Shown here: positions 36,788-48,179 of the stretch, piece by piece | How the letters are laid out: every line of letters starts with the position of its first letter | How positions within the stretch are numbered: position 1 is the stretch's first letter | Assembly: GCF_016545825.1 (NCBI RefSeq) | Contig: NC_052616.1 | Location: 1,116,001-1,180,000 of the forward strand | DNA: 64,000 nt | DNA from: Eucalyptus grandis | Taxonomy: Eukaryota; Streptophyta; Magnoliopsida; Myrtales; Myrtaceae | Reading direction: 5' to 3' | Translations under genes and position numbers: made by a program | Notes under the pieces: generated by a model | Told to the model about the DNA's origin: nothing | The model's database searches: none | What the model saw: only the letters and a program-made list of their open reading frames with translations

Positions 36788-38269
36788 CATACTGGTGGGA
36801 CTGGATTTGTATCCGAGGACATAGCTTTGAAGTGTCGTGGAAATATTTTCAAGGGAAGAGGTGTGATTGCTTCTGCTTTTAAGGTTTGTGACCTGTGGAT
36901 ATGGGTATCATCTTAGTGGTATCTTCGTCTTGCTATGCAAGAAAAACTGATCTCCAAAAAATAATTATGACAAATAAAAAAGGAAAATCTACATTGCATT
37001 ATTAAGTATCATTTCAGCTTTGCGCTGTAAGTGTGAGTCTAGTTATTAGTATTTTAGCTTCAATAATTCTCCATATTGCGATATATTTCATTTTTTCTAT
37101 CGGTTCATTTATATCTTCCATTCTAATTGTTTTGGCCGAATTTTAATCTGTAGCTCCCTCCTCATACAATTCATATTCGACCGTCGATGATCAAGGTTGA
37201 AAAGGACCCGAAGCTTTCAAATATCAGGACCGTTGATGCACTTGAAATAGTACAAACAAGGTACAACCAACATATTTTGCCGCAGGCTATCATTGTTTTA
37301 ATTAATTCTCTTGAGGTTCTTATGGTACCTCGACCCCTAGTAATGTGATCACAAAGTGTTATCTGTGGGTTTGTTGCTGGCTATGCTATTGATTTGTTGA
37401 TCATTGTGTTAAGATTTTCCTTTGGAGTTAGCTGGTTAAAGACCCTTACATAAACAGACTGAAAAGTTAGCGGCTTTCTTGTTCTTTCAGCAGTTTAATT
37501 TGAACTTGGGACATGTTTTTCTTGTGAATTACTAAATCCCATTGCTTTTTGTTTGAAGCTTTTTCTGCCATCAAATTTTACCTTTTGGAAGAACTGATTA
37601 GACCTTGGTCCTCATTGATGCAAAAGAATAAACCAAAGCCTGCATATCTTTCAAAGATTTTGATTGCACTTTTAAGCTATGGCGGGGTCCCTAATGAATT
37701 TCTTTTGGACATGGTGGAGAATGCTCTGGGAGATGCAAATAGTGTCTTCTCTAGTAAACGAGCAGCTCTAAGAGGTAGTATTCTTCTGAACATTTGGACC
37801 ATTGAAATAATGTCTATTCTTAAAACAGTCCAAAAAGAGATTTTTCTCCAATTTTTTTTTTCTATACTTGGATGTGCTTCTTTTTTTTTTTTTTTTTTTG
37901 ATTCAAAATATGCATAAGTAAAAAAATGCATCTCTATTCATCTTTGCTGCTTTTACTTCCTCTGGGTGCGTATTTCCTTTAATTGCTATTTGACGTGTAA
38001 ACATTTTCCCTTGTGTTTTCCTTTTGTTCTTTTACCGTATGAACAGTTTTGGTGAATCATGGTGAGAAGGATGGTTTGACTGCAGCCAGAATGATCTTAA
38101 CTGGGATTCCTCTGGACGAAACATACCTACAGAATCGTCTGTCCATCCCGATGAACGATGAAAAGAAGAGTTTGAAAGGAGGAAGGATTCATATTCCAGA
38201 TTCTTACTATCTAATGGGGACAGCCGATCCAACAGGAATTCTTAAAAGTGATGAAGTTTGTATTATCCT
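36788..38269 (+). pseudogene. RNA-dependent RNA polymerase fragment (RDR3/4/5-like), truncated before the catalytic motif
   Basis: Four exons follow the glucosidase fragment on the same strand. 36788-36883 encodes HTGGTGFVSEDIALKC, where the family has a DGTG motif. 37153-37260 encodes PHTIHIRPSMIKVEKDPKLS. 37627-37774 encodes KPAYLSKILIALLSYGGVPNEF and FSSKRAALR. 38047-38269 encodes VLVNHGEKDGLTAARMIL and YYLMGTADPTGILKSDEVCIIL. The catalytic DbDGD region normally follows a few exons later and is not found. The first exon's aspartate reads glycine. Intact RDRs make double-stranded RNA for silencing; the RDR3/4/5 clade is poorly understood. The clade call is from recalled motif wording. A bridging segment at 36500-36715 is not assigned. 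Confidence 0.88.
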
Positions 38270-39585
38270 GTATGTACTCGTAATCTCATCTTTCTGTGCT
38301 TGATTTATCATTTAGCACGAGTCTGCTAAAGAAAACTCAAGAAAAACAGTCATTTTTGTAATTTTAATTTTAGAGTGCATCCCTTGGTTTTTAGTGGCTT
38401 GGTATGGTTATGGAATAATTTCTAACCATGCCGTAGGGTAAAATTCAAAATTTAGGTCTGCATATGATTTGGCTTATTAAGATTCAAGTATGTGCCACTT
38501 GTTGACCTAAGCATATGCCTACCCATATAAACCGTTGACTCAGCTCCTACCTTTCACAGTTTCAGAGCCAAACTTGGTAAAGCCTCTACTTGTTTCTTGT
38601 TTCCTCGTATTGCCAGTTAAGGAAACTATCAAATTACACAAAGAAATTTCATCTTTTTATGATTTGTTTGCAGAAATGTTTCTGGTTGTGATTTATGCAG
38701 GTCGTTTTGGTACATGCACCAATAAAGGATAATAACCAAAATAAAGATTACAGCATCAGTGGACTTTATGGATTTTGTTTGAATGGCTTTCATCTGTGGC
38801 ACCTGCAATACGCTCACAGAATCTGATTTCTCTGTAAACACAGAGGAAACTTAGTAATTAACTGCTCTCTACGAGACCAAGCTAAATCTGGCAAAGCATG
38901 CGACTACTATATAAAACAAATACAACTTTGCTATTAGGAACTGTGCAGTCCCTGGAATCAGCATATAGAGCAAGGCAGAAGTGCATCACGGACAAGACCC
39001 ATCAGTATCCTTAACATGGACATTGCAGAGTCTGACCCTTCCCTGTTCCAGAGGCTCTTCCACTAGGTGAAAAGAGATAGTAAGTTCCTGATGGCCAAAG
39101 TTAATATTTGCTCTATATAGTAGTCCCAGTTCTTTGCCAGATCTTACTCGGTTGTTACGGGGTAAGAAGCTGATTGCTTATTTTCCTCCTTGCTCTACAA
39201 TGCAACCCCAAACGTAATGCAAAACTTCCATATTAGGCTCATTTGACCTGCGATTTGGCTTGGATATGGTCATTGGTGTGCAAGAGTCGGGATATCTGCC
39301 ATTTGACCATTTGGTCCGCAAGTTTTGCATCGGTTTCAGTTAATGGTGCTTAAGAAATGGATATTTTCCCTTCCGTGTGCTGTACCCATCTGAACTGATT
39401 GTTTTTTTATTAGTTGTGACAATAAATGCGCGGAAGAGACAGGATTTCGGCAAGATATATCTTCTTTCTTATGGTGTTATTTCTTTGTATTAGGAGTATG
39501 GAGTCACAAGATAAATTATGTTGAAGCACTAATGCATCCTCTAAAACTTGCTATCAAGTTGCTGCAGCATTAAATGGTGAACTTT

Positions 39586-39777
39586 TTGCAGATGGCGGGG
39601 TAGAGATCAGAAGAATGACCGTAGCAGGTGATGAGACGGATCACAGGTCTGGGAAGGTGTTTGAGTGGAGAATTGAAAGCCTTTTCCCGACTGGGCTCTT
39701 CTCTCTTTTGAGCTGCCCAGACCCATTGATCACACAGTTCACCGGCAACTTCAGTGCAGATGGGATTTTCCAGTGAT
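39586..39777 (+). pseudogene. Unassigned exon-like frame inside the Pack-MULE
   Basis: After TTTTTGCAG (a good acceptor) the frame reads GGVEIRRMTVAGDETDHRSG, then WRIESLFPTGLFSLLSCPDP and ITQFTGNFSADGIFQ, and ends with TGA at 39775-39777. The composition looks like real protein, with balanced residues and no low complexity. I do not recognise the family. It may be an exon of a further captured gene. The overlapping minus-strand frame 39570-39815 is a weaker alternative. Confidence 0.4.
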
Positions 39778-40691
39778 TCATCGAGAAGTGGATGGACAAT
39801 CGCTAAATCTGGCAACTAAGGCTTCATAGGAGTATTGACTTCATAAAGGGAAAATGTCATAGCGTTTCCGGGCACTTGCTAAGGCTCTTTAGTTATGCTT
39901 TTGTTAAGTAGACTTTTCAAAAGTTCTTCGTCTCGTACGTTAGTCCTCATCCATTCTACTAATGGGATATATTTGCCCTTTAAAGTATTGGATACTCTTG
40001 TTTTCCTATAGAGAATATGTTGCTCTGCACATAAAATCAGATTATGCAAGCAAGTTTATCTGGTTGTGATTTTTCACTTGTTTTCTCATTACCTATGCTG
40101 AGGTGCCTTAAGCCAGATGAAGAGTGTAAGATGTTCAGACCGTTGGGCTTTGTTTCAAATGGGTTTCGTCTATAATATCGGCACTTCCAAGTCCTAGATA
40201 TGTCCAAGGGTGTTATCTGGCTTTTTTGGTTTCTTGGCCTGATCTTACCTAGAATTGGTTCATATCACCATGGCAAGATAGAAAGGATCGAGTAAACCTT
40301 CATAAAGTCAGTATGCGCTTTGGGCACCTTGGATTGGCACATACTATCCACAAGTGTCCTTAGAAGGTTGTTAATGGATAAGTCTTAACTTAAAAAGGTG
40401 GTGTTTTCCTGTGTTATGGAATTTAGGGCCCATCAAACAATCTATGGAATTCTTTCATGGGACTGGAAGCATTAGGGTGCTTTGTAGGTGGTGGCATAAA
40501 TTATTTTCTTGTAGACTTTGACGAGTGGCGGTGAGCAATGAAACCGCAAAGATAGGGACGATTAGCCAAATGAGGACACATCTTGTGTAAAGCTTTTGTT
40601 ATAGAAAATAATATTATAGTATTAGTCGATGTACATTTGTCTTACTCAAATGTTGCAGGTACTAGATTAGCATAAAGATAAGTTAGTGCAG

Positions 40692-40866
40692 GCATTTAAC
40701 CAGAGTGAGGTTGCATTTAACCAGAGTGAGGTTGCCGAGTGGCTCTATCTGATACATCACCCTTAGATCAAATCAACTGGTGCATTTACCTTTCTTTTGC
40801 TGAGTGGCTCTATCTGATACATCACCCTTAGATCAAATCAACTGGTGCATTTACCTTTCTTTTCTT
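40692..40866 (+). repeat. Two adjacent tandem duplications (21 bp x 2 and 65 bp x 2)
   Basis: GCATTTAACCAGAGTGAGGTT is present at 40692-40712 and 40713-40733. A 65-bp unit starting GAGTGGCTCTATCTGATACA occupies 40737-40801 and 40802-40866. Copies appear identical, so the duplications are recent. Confidence 0.9.
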
Positions 40867-42047
40867 CTCTTGCCTTGTTCTATCTCCCCAAGCTTTTGGA
40901 AGGTTCTTTTGTGTGAGACTAAAAGCTTTTATCATATATTATATCGTCAAAACATCACAAATTTTCTATGTCGATAAGGGTTCATTTTCTGGTTGTAGTG
41001 TGATGAATTTTTTGCATAATGAGCAATACTAGCAACCATGAAAAGCCATTGTTAAAACTCTACCAAGCTTTCAAGAGGACAAAGGGGAAATGCACATATA
41101 GTTTACCTGATTTGTGCATCATTTCTTATAGATTCATATTAATCGAAATCAGGACTCTGAGATTGGACGTGTAGAGTTTTATCTCTTCAAGCACAAAAAC
41201 ATACCTGGTGAAATTGAGTTCTTGCCCACATTATTTTGTGAAATTGAAGCAGTGCATTTTGTATGACACTGGTATTCAGTAGTTGAGGGCCAAAAAGAAC
41301 TCGAACACAGCATTTCGATGTTTGAAAAACAAAGTTTTCGAGATATCTTTCAACAATACAAAGAGTGAGAATTAAGAACCACCATATTCTTTATAACAAG
41401 AATTAAAAATTCAAGATTGTTCTGATTTCCAAAACTAACTAAAAGTTAACTAATGTCGATTTTGTTTGTATATCTACACACTCAAAAGCTGCAGAAATTC
41501 TTTAGATCCTCTTCCTTGCCATACCAGCTTGGTATTTATCTTCAAAATGTGAGGATACAGATCCTTGGAGGAGTTCCTAACCATCCCCTCGGTGACTCTA
41601 GTAGCAAGTGATATATCTGCACAAACATTCGATTATTTATATGCATGCGCTGTTTCAAATGCCATTTACATATGCACCAATATGTCTTTAGTTGTTCAAA
41701 TTGAATAGGATTGGAGAAACTAAAACCTTGGGGAGACTTCTTCTCATCAGATAGCAGCTGCTGCAATGGATATGGGGCTCCTCCTGCAAAATTAGAGGAT
41801 AAAAACAGAGAATACGTTCAGCACTTGAAAAGGAACAACAGTAAAGCATTTGAACTAAACCTGGTAAGTAATCTTTATACACAGCAGGTCTACATTGACG
41901 AACCTGCTCAAATCACAACATCTTTCAACCTCAATAGAAGAAAGATGAAATGTTGTCAACCAAGTTTTACAGTTTTCGACTCTTCCTCCAGCTTTACCAT
42001 TAAAATTCCAGCCAATGAGAGAATAACCACTGAAAAACATTCAGATT

Positions 42048-42990
42048 GTGCAGTTTGATATCACTGTCAATGCTCATATCAGCTTGTCTGTCATCAGCAA
42101 GTCCAGCCCTGTCTCCTACATCTAAGTTGATTTCGCCAGAAGTACTATGTCGATGTCTGTCCTGCTTCTCTGGAACAAGTAAACTAACAGACTTAAGGAT
42201 GTCTACAATACAGACATAAACATAAAACAATGAACTTGCATCATTACCTCTAACACGACAGCCCAAAACCCGATCAACCTGAAAAGCAGAAAAGGGTCAA
42301 ATGAATTAAAGATGGATTCTAAGATCAATCACCAGAATCAAACAACAAAGTTGGTCATAAGTAGATTTACCTGCTGAAATTCACTCTGGCGGTGCCGCTT
42401 ATGCACACTGGTGTATCATTCACATGACGGTCTCTTTTCTTTGGCTTTACTGCCCTGGTGGGCTTTTCAACTCTCCAGAAAGCTTCTGCACCACAAAATC
42501 AATTTTAAATATATCATCGAGCCTCAATAAAAGTATCTTATATATGTCTATGCGTAATATGTCGGTAATGAAAAGGCCAATGTAAAAGTATCTACCTTTT
42601 TGTTTATTTGGACCATTTGAACCTTCTTTTGCTCCATTTTCTTCCATGGCAGACCATGAACCCTTGTTTACAAACGTTCTCTTTCTTAATTGTGAATTAC
42701 CTATTTCAGGTATTGCAGCTTTCTTCTTCGATCCATGTCTCTTAAAAGTAGCAATAATTTGCTTGCCATCATCATTCCTGCTCTTAGAAGCAGCAATAGT
42801 TTGCTTGCCATCATCATTCCTGCTCTTAGAAGTAGCAATAATTTGCTTTCCATTGTCAGTCATGCGTTTCTTCTGAATGTCATTTTTTCTGCACAAGCTT
42901 TCTCTTCTTAGCTCTCTCTTTACTAGCACCAATTCCAAGAGCAGCTTGACCATCTGGACTAATGAATCAATCAGAACATTGAGAATTTTT
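42048..42990 (-). pseudogene. CHD3-type (PICKLE-related, CHR4-like) chromatin remodeller fragment
   Basis: Read on the minus strand. A lysine-rich exon covers about 42990-42600 (DGQAALGIGASKERAKKRK, then after a frameshift KKRMTDNGKQIIATSKS and RHGSKKKAAI). Further pieces are at about 42478-42372 (EKPTRAVKPKKRDRHVND), 42283-42252 (VDRVLGCRV) and 42200-42048 (VPEKQDRHRHSTSGEINLD). The VDRVLGCRV phrase and the basic spacer match what I recall of the region before the chromodomains in plant CHR4-like proteins. PHD, chromo and helicase domains are absent. It lies between the PUS3 fragment and the MULE interior on the same strand. Identification is moderately secure. Confidence 0.6.
42751..42870 (-). 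repeat. 42-bp coding minisatellite, about 3 copies
   Basis: The unit starting GCAATA begins at 42751, 42793 and 42835, so the period is 42 bp, or 14 codons. On the minus strand it encodes repeats of NDDGKQ(I/T)IA(T/A)SKSR. The third copy is diverged. It preserves the reading frame of the CHD3-like fragment. Confidence 0.85.
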
Positions 42991-43340
42991 CTCTGATGCA
43001 TTTTGCATTCCTTTTTTCAGAGCCTTCAATTTTTAATAGCATGTTTCTTGCTCATGCCAATTAGTGTTAGCAAAGCATTTGAACATTACATCTTTATTTT
43101 CCACATGCCAAACAACTGACTCACTAAAAAAGGATTAGTTTGTGTCACCATATGGTTATGCAGATCGCAATGTTATCTCATATAAAGCCTTTTCTCCATA
43201 ATGTCTTGTCCAATATTGGTAGCCCCGTGCATTTTGTTGCATTAACTAATAGATATAAAACAAACTATCTCTCACCCATTTCCTACGTTCAACTTATGGT
43301 AACCAAGACAGAGAATGGCGAAGTATCTTATATTATGTAC

Positions 43341-46300
43341 ATCAGGAGATTCAAGACCTTGGCCAACCATAAACATCACAGCAACCATGCAATGAACTTG
43401 GTGCCACAAAAATGCACTGCCCTTAATTTTGAAACACCACAGTTCATTACTTTCCAACCTGCATAAAAGGAAGTTCATTAAAATCAGAAAAGACACTGCA
43501 AACTAGATTGGTCTTATTAATATAATAACTTGTACATGAGAGAAACTGGCCAAAATGAAAAGGCCCTTTTTTTGCCGTTTGATTTCTCTTTCATCATCAT
43601 ACCAACAAAAAATATAGATGCATCTTTGCATCTTTTCTTAACTTATAAAGATCTCAAAAAAACATCTACCAGAACCAACCTCTTATCACAAGAAGAGAGT
43701 TCAAAGGATGTTATATGACGCTTGTAGTCGTGGACATTAAATGCATCCATCTTACAAAAATTTCTGAAATCATGATCCCCACAAACTTTTGGCCTGCACT
43801 CTCCATTGCCTAGCATAAAAACAGAGAAAGGACTTCTATCAAATGAAATGAAATAGTCATAATATCAAATTTTTAGGTTCAAAATCAGCATAAAGTAGTT
43901 TATGAAATGAAATAGTCATAAACTATAAAATGAAGAGTTACCCTAATATCCAAATTATTTCTCCAAAAGAAATATTTGTACTCCCTGCTCATACAGCTAA
44001 ACCTGCAAGATATTGAGGAAGACAAAATCATGTGAAAAGGCAAACCCCACCTACGTTTCCGCAATCATTAACATTATAAAATCAACAAATTTGAGGCATC
44101 TCTAATGCATTTCATCAACAGAATCCCATCATATCGAATCAAAATAAAGTACACCATGCCACCATGAGAAGGAAAACAACCTTGCACTAAAATTAATTGG
44201 AACAGGACACCAGCCAGTTACTCGGATATCTTTGGGTAAGACTCGATTCAACACTCTCACATAATCAATTTCCGCGTCTAAGACTGACATATAAATGAAA
44301 GTAAGCATCATATTGAACATGATAATTTTTCATCATAAATAATTCGTTGCAGCAAATCAAATAAAGTACGAATCTGTAATGACTGCATAATCCCAACATA
44401 TATGCACTTTCCTGCAGAATACCCTGCTAACTTCGAAATGCTAACCACTTAGTCTGAAATAAGCCACTTTTGATTAGGAAAGCAGTGTGATGTGTACACG
44501 TATGTATAGGAATATGTATATTTAATGGATGCTTTATTACCGTACCAGCAGTTTATTTCCAGCTTGGACATCAGCCTTGCACAAAATACACCGATTTTTA
44601 ACAATTAATCTTTTCTCTTTAATGGGTCTGTAGCAATTGAATTGAGTCACAATTTTCCAGTGAAGTTCAAACTTCATTCAAAAGCAATTTAAAGACTCAT
44701 AGCAATAAAATAGAGCTCAAAACAATTAAAGATCAGTCACTTAAACAACATACCATCTCTATCTATAGAAAGTCCCCAATTGTTTGCATCATCTGTGTTC
44801 TTAGGTCGCAGGTTTGATCGTAGAAACAGGGAAATGACCTGCATCAGAAAGCAAACCATAGCCTACTCATGATGCACCTAAGAAAAGAAGCAAACAGGAG
44901 ATAATAGAACAACAACATTAATAATAAAAGAAAGAGCCTACTGCAAACATAATTATCCTAGGTAAAATGACAATTGATACTAGACACTTGTCCACGTCAT
45001 AAAACCTTCTTGTATCTTGTGGTGGTATCTCTATCAACATTTCAATCATCTTGCAAAGAGACTCCCAGCTATCAGAACTCTCGCTCTTTGGTACTTTCTC
45101 ATCTCCAATTCATATCATTGCTTCTCTAACAAAATTCACTTCAGAACTTGCACTCCAATTACAATATTCTATGATCTAATTAACACCCAATCTCAAATTC
45201 CTTGAGAAAATCAAGCTTCACATATTGCTCCTAACCGATTCTTATACGGTAAGATTATAATCAACAAAAGCTCTCGTGAAAGGAACATCATCATGAATAT
45301 TCACAGTAATCACATCTATCACGAGGATGGAAATATATGGTTGTTATAAGGAAAAACTCTGATAATTGCCCCTTGTGCCCATACTTCCACAATTGCATTT
45401 TAGTAGTTAAAAGTACTAAGTAGTACACATGCAACAGTTAACCATCTTTTTCCAGAAGCCCTTAAACATGTTTCTGAGTAGCCTTGTCATCTGTTTTTCC
45501 AAGTTTAAGAAATAATCAAAAATTACAAAATACAACTGAGATTGTGCTCGTCTACTAAATATAAGTTGACACGCGTTTTTGCAAGAAAATGCTCAACATT
45601 TAATACAGGTTGAAACAAAGACCCACATTCTCTCCGCAAGGAAATGGTGATTGCACGGAATAGTGAGCCAAAGATAAAACCCAATCTAGCGTCTGTGAAC
45701 AAAATAACAATCTACCGATCCATCAAGAAACTTAGAAGCGGAGTAGCAGTTTTTGAACTTACTTGTCCAAAAGATGAAACTCCTTTGTCTGTTCTGCCAC
45801 ATCTTGAGTACTGTGACTTTTTCTTGTCACCAACTAAAAGCTTAGTCTTCTCAAGAGCTTTAAAATTTCAGACTGCATGACACCAAAATCAGTATGATGG
45901 GATTCGGATCGAAATGAATTAGGTGTCTGCCAAGAATGTCAAAAATGCCAAAATAGAACATCTGCTGATTTTAAATCGATAGCATCCATGATTTAAACAT
46001 TCGCATTGCACAATATTAAAGAACTCTTCCATGTATCTTTGATAATAAGCAGAAACTCAGTGACTTTGCTTGCATGGTACAAACTGATCTACTAGTGTAC
46101 CGAAAGATAGTGTCCTTACTGAAAACATAAATTTAAATCTTATGAAGAAGTAGAACCCTGTTTTATAGCACATATTTTCCGTTAGGCCCAATGCTGAAAT
46201 GAATGAAGATTTTGGGGAGAAGATGGAATGTAGGACCGGACCTCGACAGTTGGATCCAATTGTGCTTCAGAGGCAAAACCATAAAACCTGTAAAATAAAG

Positions 46301-48008
46301 CAAAAGTGAAGCGATTTCATTGTGCCAAAGAAAAGCTAGAGTACATTCAATGGCCTAAGGCACAACACATTCAGGATTTCATATGTCTAGGAAATTAGTC
46401 AGACTTGCCATGTGGTGTAACAGAAAATTAGTCACATATTTCACGAATCACATCCACTACACATTTACTTGTGACAGATTCTGCAACTTAAGAGATTTCT
46501 GCAGTGACACCCTAGTTTTAGAACATGAATGCTTCCATAGCAGAAATATCCTCAAATTATTAATAACAGCTAAACTTTCACAATTTCTAGAGTATTTTAT
46601 ATTCCATGCTGCCTCTTAAGAACAGACAAAATCAAGACAAAGGGAAAGATAATAGACTATACCAGATTAAAATCGTTTTATGATGCAACAGTTGCATTGT
46701 ATGACAAACAGTACAATGGCTACAATCTGTACCTTGTCCAAAATACATCAATCTTAGAGCAACATATCGCCTTGGATGGTGTTCGAGAATTCCTGTTTTG
46801 AAATCTGCAGCAGGAGGTATCACAACATTCACTAAAATATGGCTGCACATTGAAAGAACTTTAGCCGAACAGCATGCTCATCTCTATGGAAGCAGGGTTG
46901 TAATAAATTACTAACTCAAACCCTATAAAACTTAGTATTAAAAACTATTCGCACAACAATATTGATGCTTTGATTATGTCTAGTTTTAGCGCTTAGGGTC
47001 GCTTGTTTTTCTTTAGACTGTTTGGAGTCACAACTAACACAGCCTGCTAAGCAACTCCACGAAACTTCACCACTATAGTATCCTGTAACCTCTCAAAATT
47101 TGCAAGAAGGCCACTTAATTATTGTTTGACTTTTGAACTTAAACCGTTCCTCCCGTTCCTGAAACAGGCTGACTCCCAAGTCACTGAAAAACCCTCGACT
47201 GGAACTTGAAGAGCAATAAACATACAAGATCTCAGTGGTTCAGATTAAACATGCAATTGGAGCTCAAAGAGTTTGACCAGTAGCACCTTTTTTCTTCCTA
47301 GTCTTCTTGTCCAGCTTCATTGATTTGCCATTCCCATCGACCACTCCACTTCCCTCTACGACACAACCAATCTTGTCTTCCATCTGCACAAAATGAAGCA
47401 ATAAGCTCAAGTACATCGCATTCAGCACGTAACATTGAATTTCGCTTATCCCCTATATGCATGGCCAATAACAAAGAAGCGCCAACCAAAAGATGCATGC
47501 ATTCACTCAAACCACCGACAAACAATGCATGCCCAACTCAAATGCGCGCTCGACCCAACACCGAAACCGGCTTCGGGCTGCTACAAAGATATCAAGATTC
47601 ATTCGAGAAGTCGTAAAGACAGTGAAATCCTCTCGAAAAGTGAAAAGGGAGAATCGAAATGGCTCACCTTTTGACAGCAACATCCAGAGAGTCGAGAAGA
47701 AAGGTCGGCGTTCTGCTTCTCCAGCTCCTGAAATGCGATGGGGGCCAAGTCGCGAAACCGACAGAGTTAGCACGCGGCAGCTCGTACAGGCAATCGAAAC
47801 TCCCACACACACGTGCGGGTACGAACCGCTCGATCGAGTTACAGCTTCAAGGAAATCGCAATCGAATTTTAAATAGAAAAGAAAGGAGGAAGAAGCGTTT
47901 CCAATGGCGCGCGCTAGAGAGAGAGAGGAGTACGTTGATTGTCGTCTGGAGATAATGGATCTGGGAGCGAAGGGCGTCGACTGAATCTACATCGGGCGAA
48001 GTAGACAT
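43341..48008 (-). pseudogene. PUS3: tRNA pseudouridine synthase 3 (PUS3/DEG1-like) fragment
   Basis: The start ATG is at 48008-48006, just inside the right TIR. Exons include a piece ending at 47669 (ELEKQNADLSSRLSGCCCQK), 46804-46733 (HHPRRYVALRLMYFGQ), 46287-46242 (FYGFASEAQLDPTVE), 45872-45763 (SQYSRCGRTDKGVSSFGQ, with the catalytic Asp of truA-like enzymes), 44838-44754 (VISLFLRSNLRP), 44277-44181 (RVLNRVLPKDIRVTGWCPVP), 44002-43942 (SREYKYFFW), 43809-43680 (CGDHDFRNFCKMD) and 43458-43341 (IKGSAFLWHQVHCMVAV). Single-base losses at the 46733/46287 junction and near 45860 shift the frame, and the C-terminal exons are missing. The intact enzyme modifies tRNA positions 38/39. It lies within the Pack-MULE. 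Confidence 0.93.
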
Positions 48009-48179
48009 TGCCTCTCTCCCGCTTCGCCTCGCTGCGCTCGACGTTCTGCTCCGCGCTCTTACTCCGGCGAGACAGAGGCAATAGAAAAGAAAAAAAAAGG
48101 CAAAGGAGAAAGAGAGGTCTCACGGTACCCATACGCCTCTCTCTCCTCCACCACAATATCCCTCGTGGCCGTCACGGCA

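Larger units (their letters stand above)
38270..42040. other. Pack-MULE interior without clear genes
   Basis: This stretch holds one exon-like open frame (39586-39777), a tandem duplication pair (40692-40866), and otherwise AT-rich DNA resembling introns. No transposase motifs were seen on either strand. Confidence 0.5.

Noticed and set aside
42646..42876. Plus-strand frame over the 42-bp repeat
   Set aside because: The minus strand carries the CHD3-like motifs and the basic repeat; the plus-strand frame is its shadow.
43140..43466. 108-codon plus-strand frame
   Set aside because: It overlaps the minus-strand PUS3 exon 43458-43341, which has clear family motifs.
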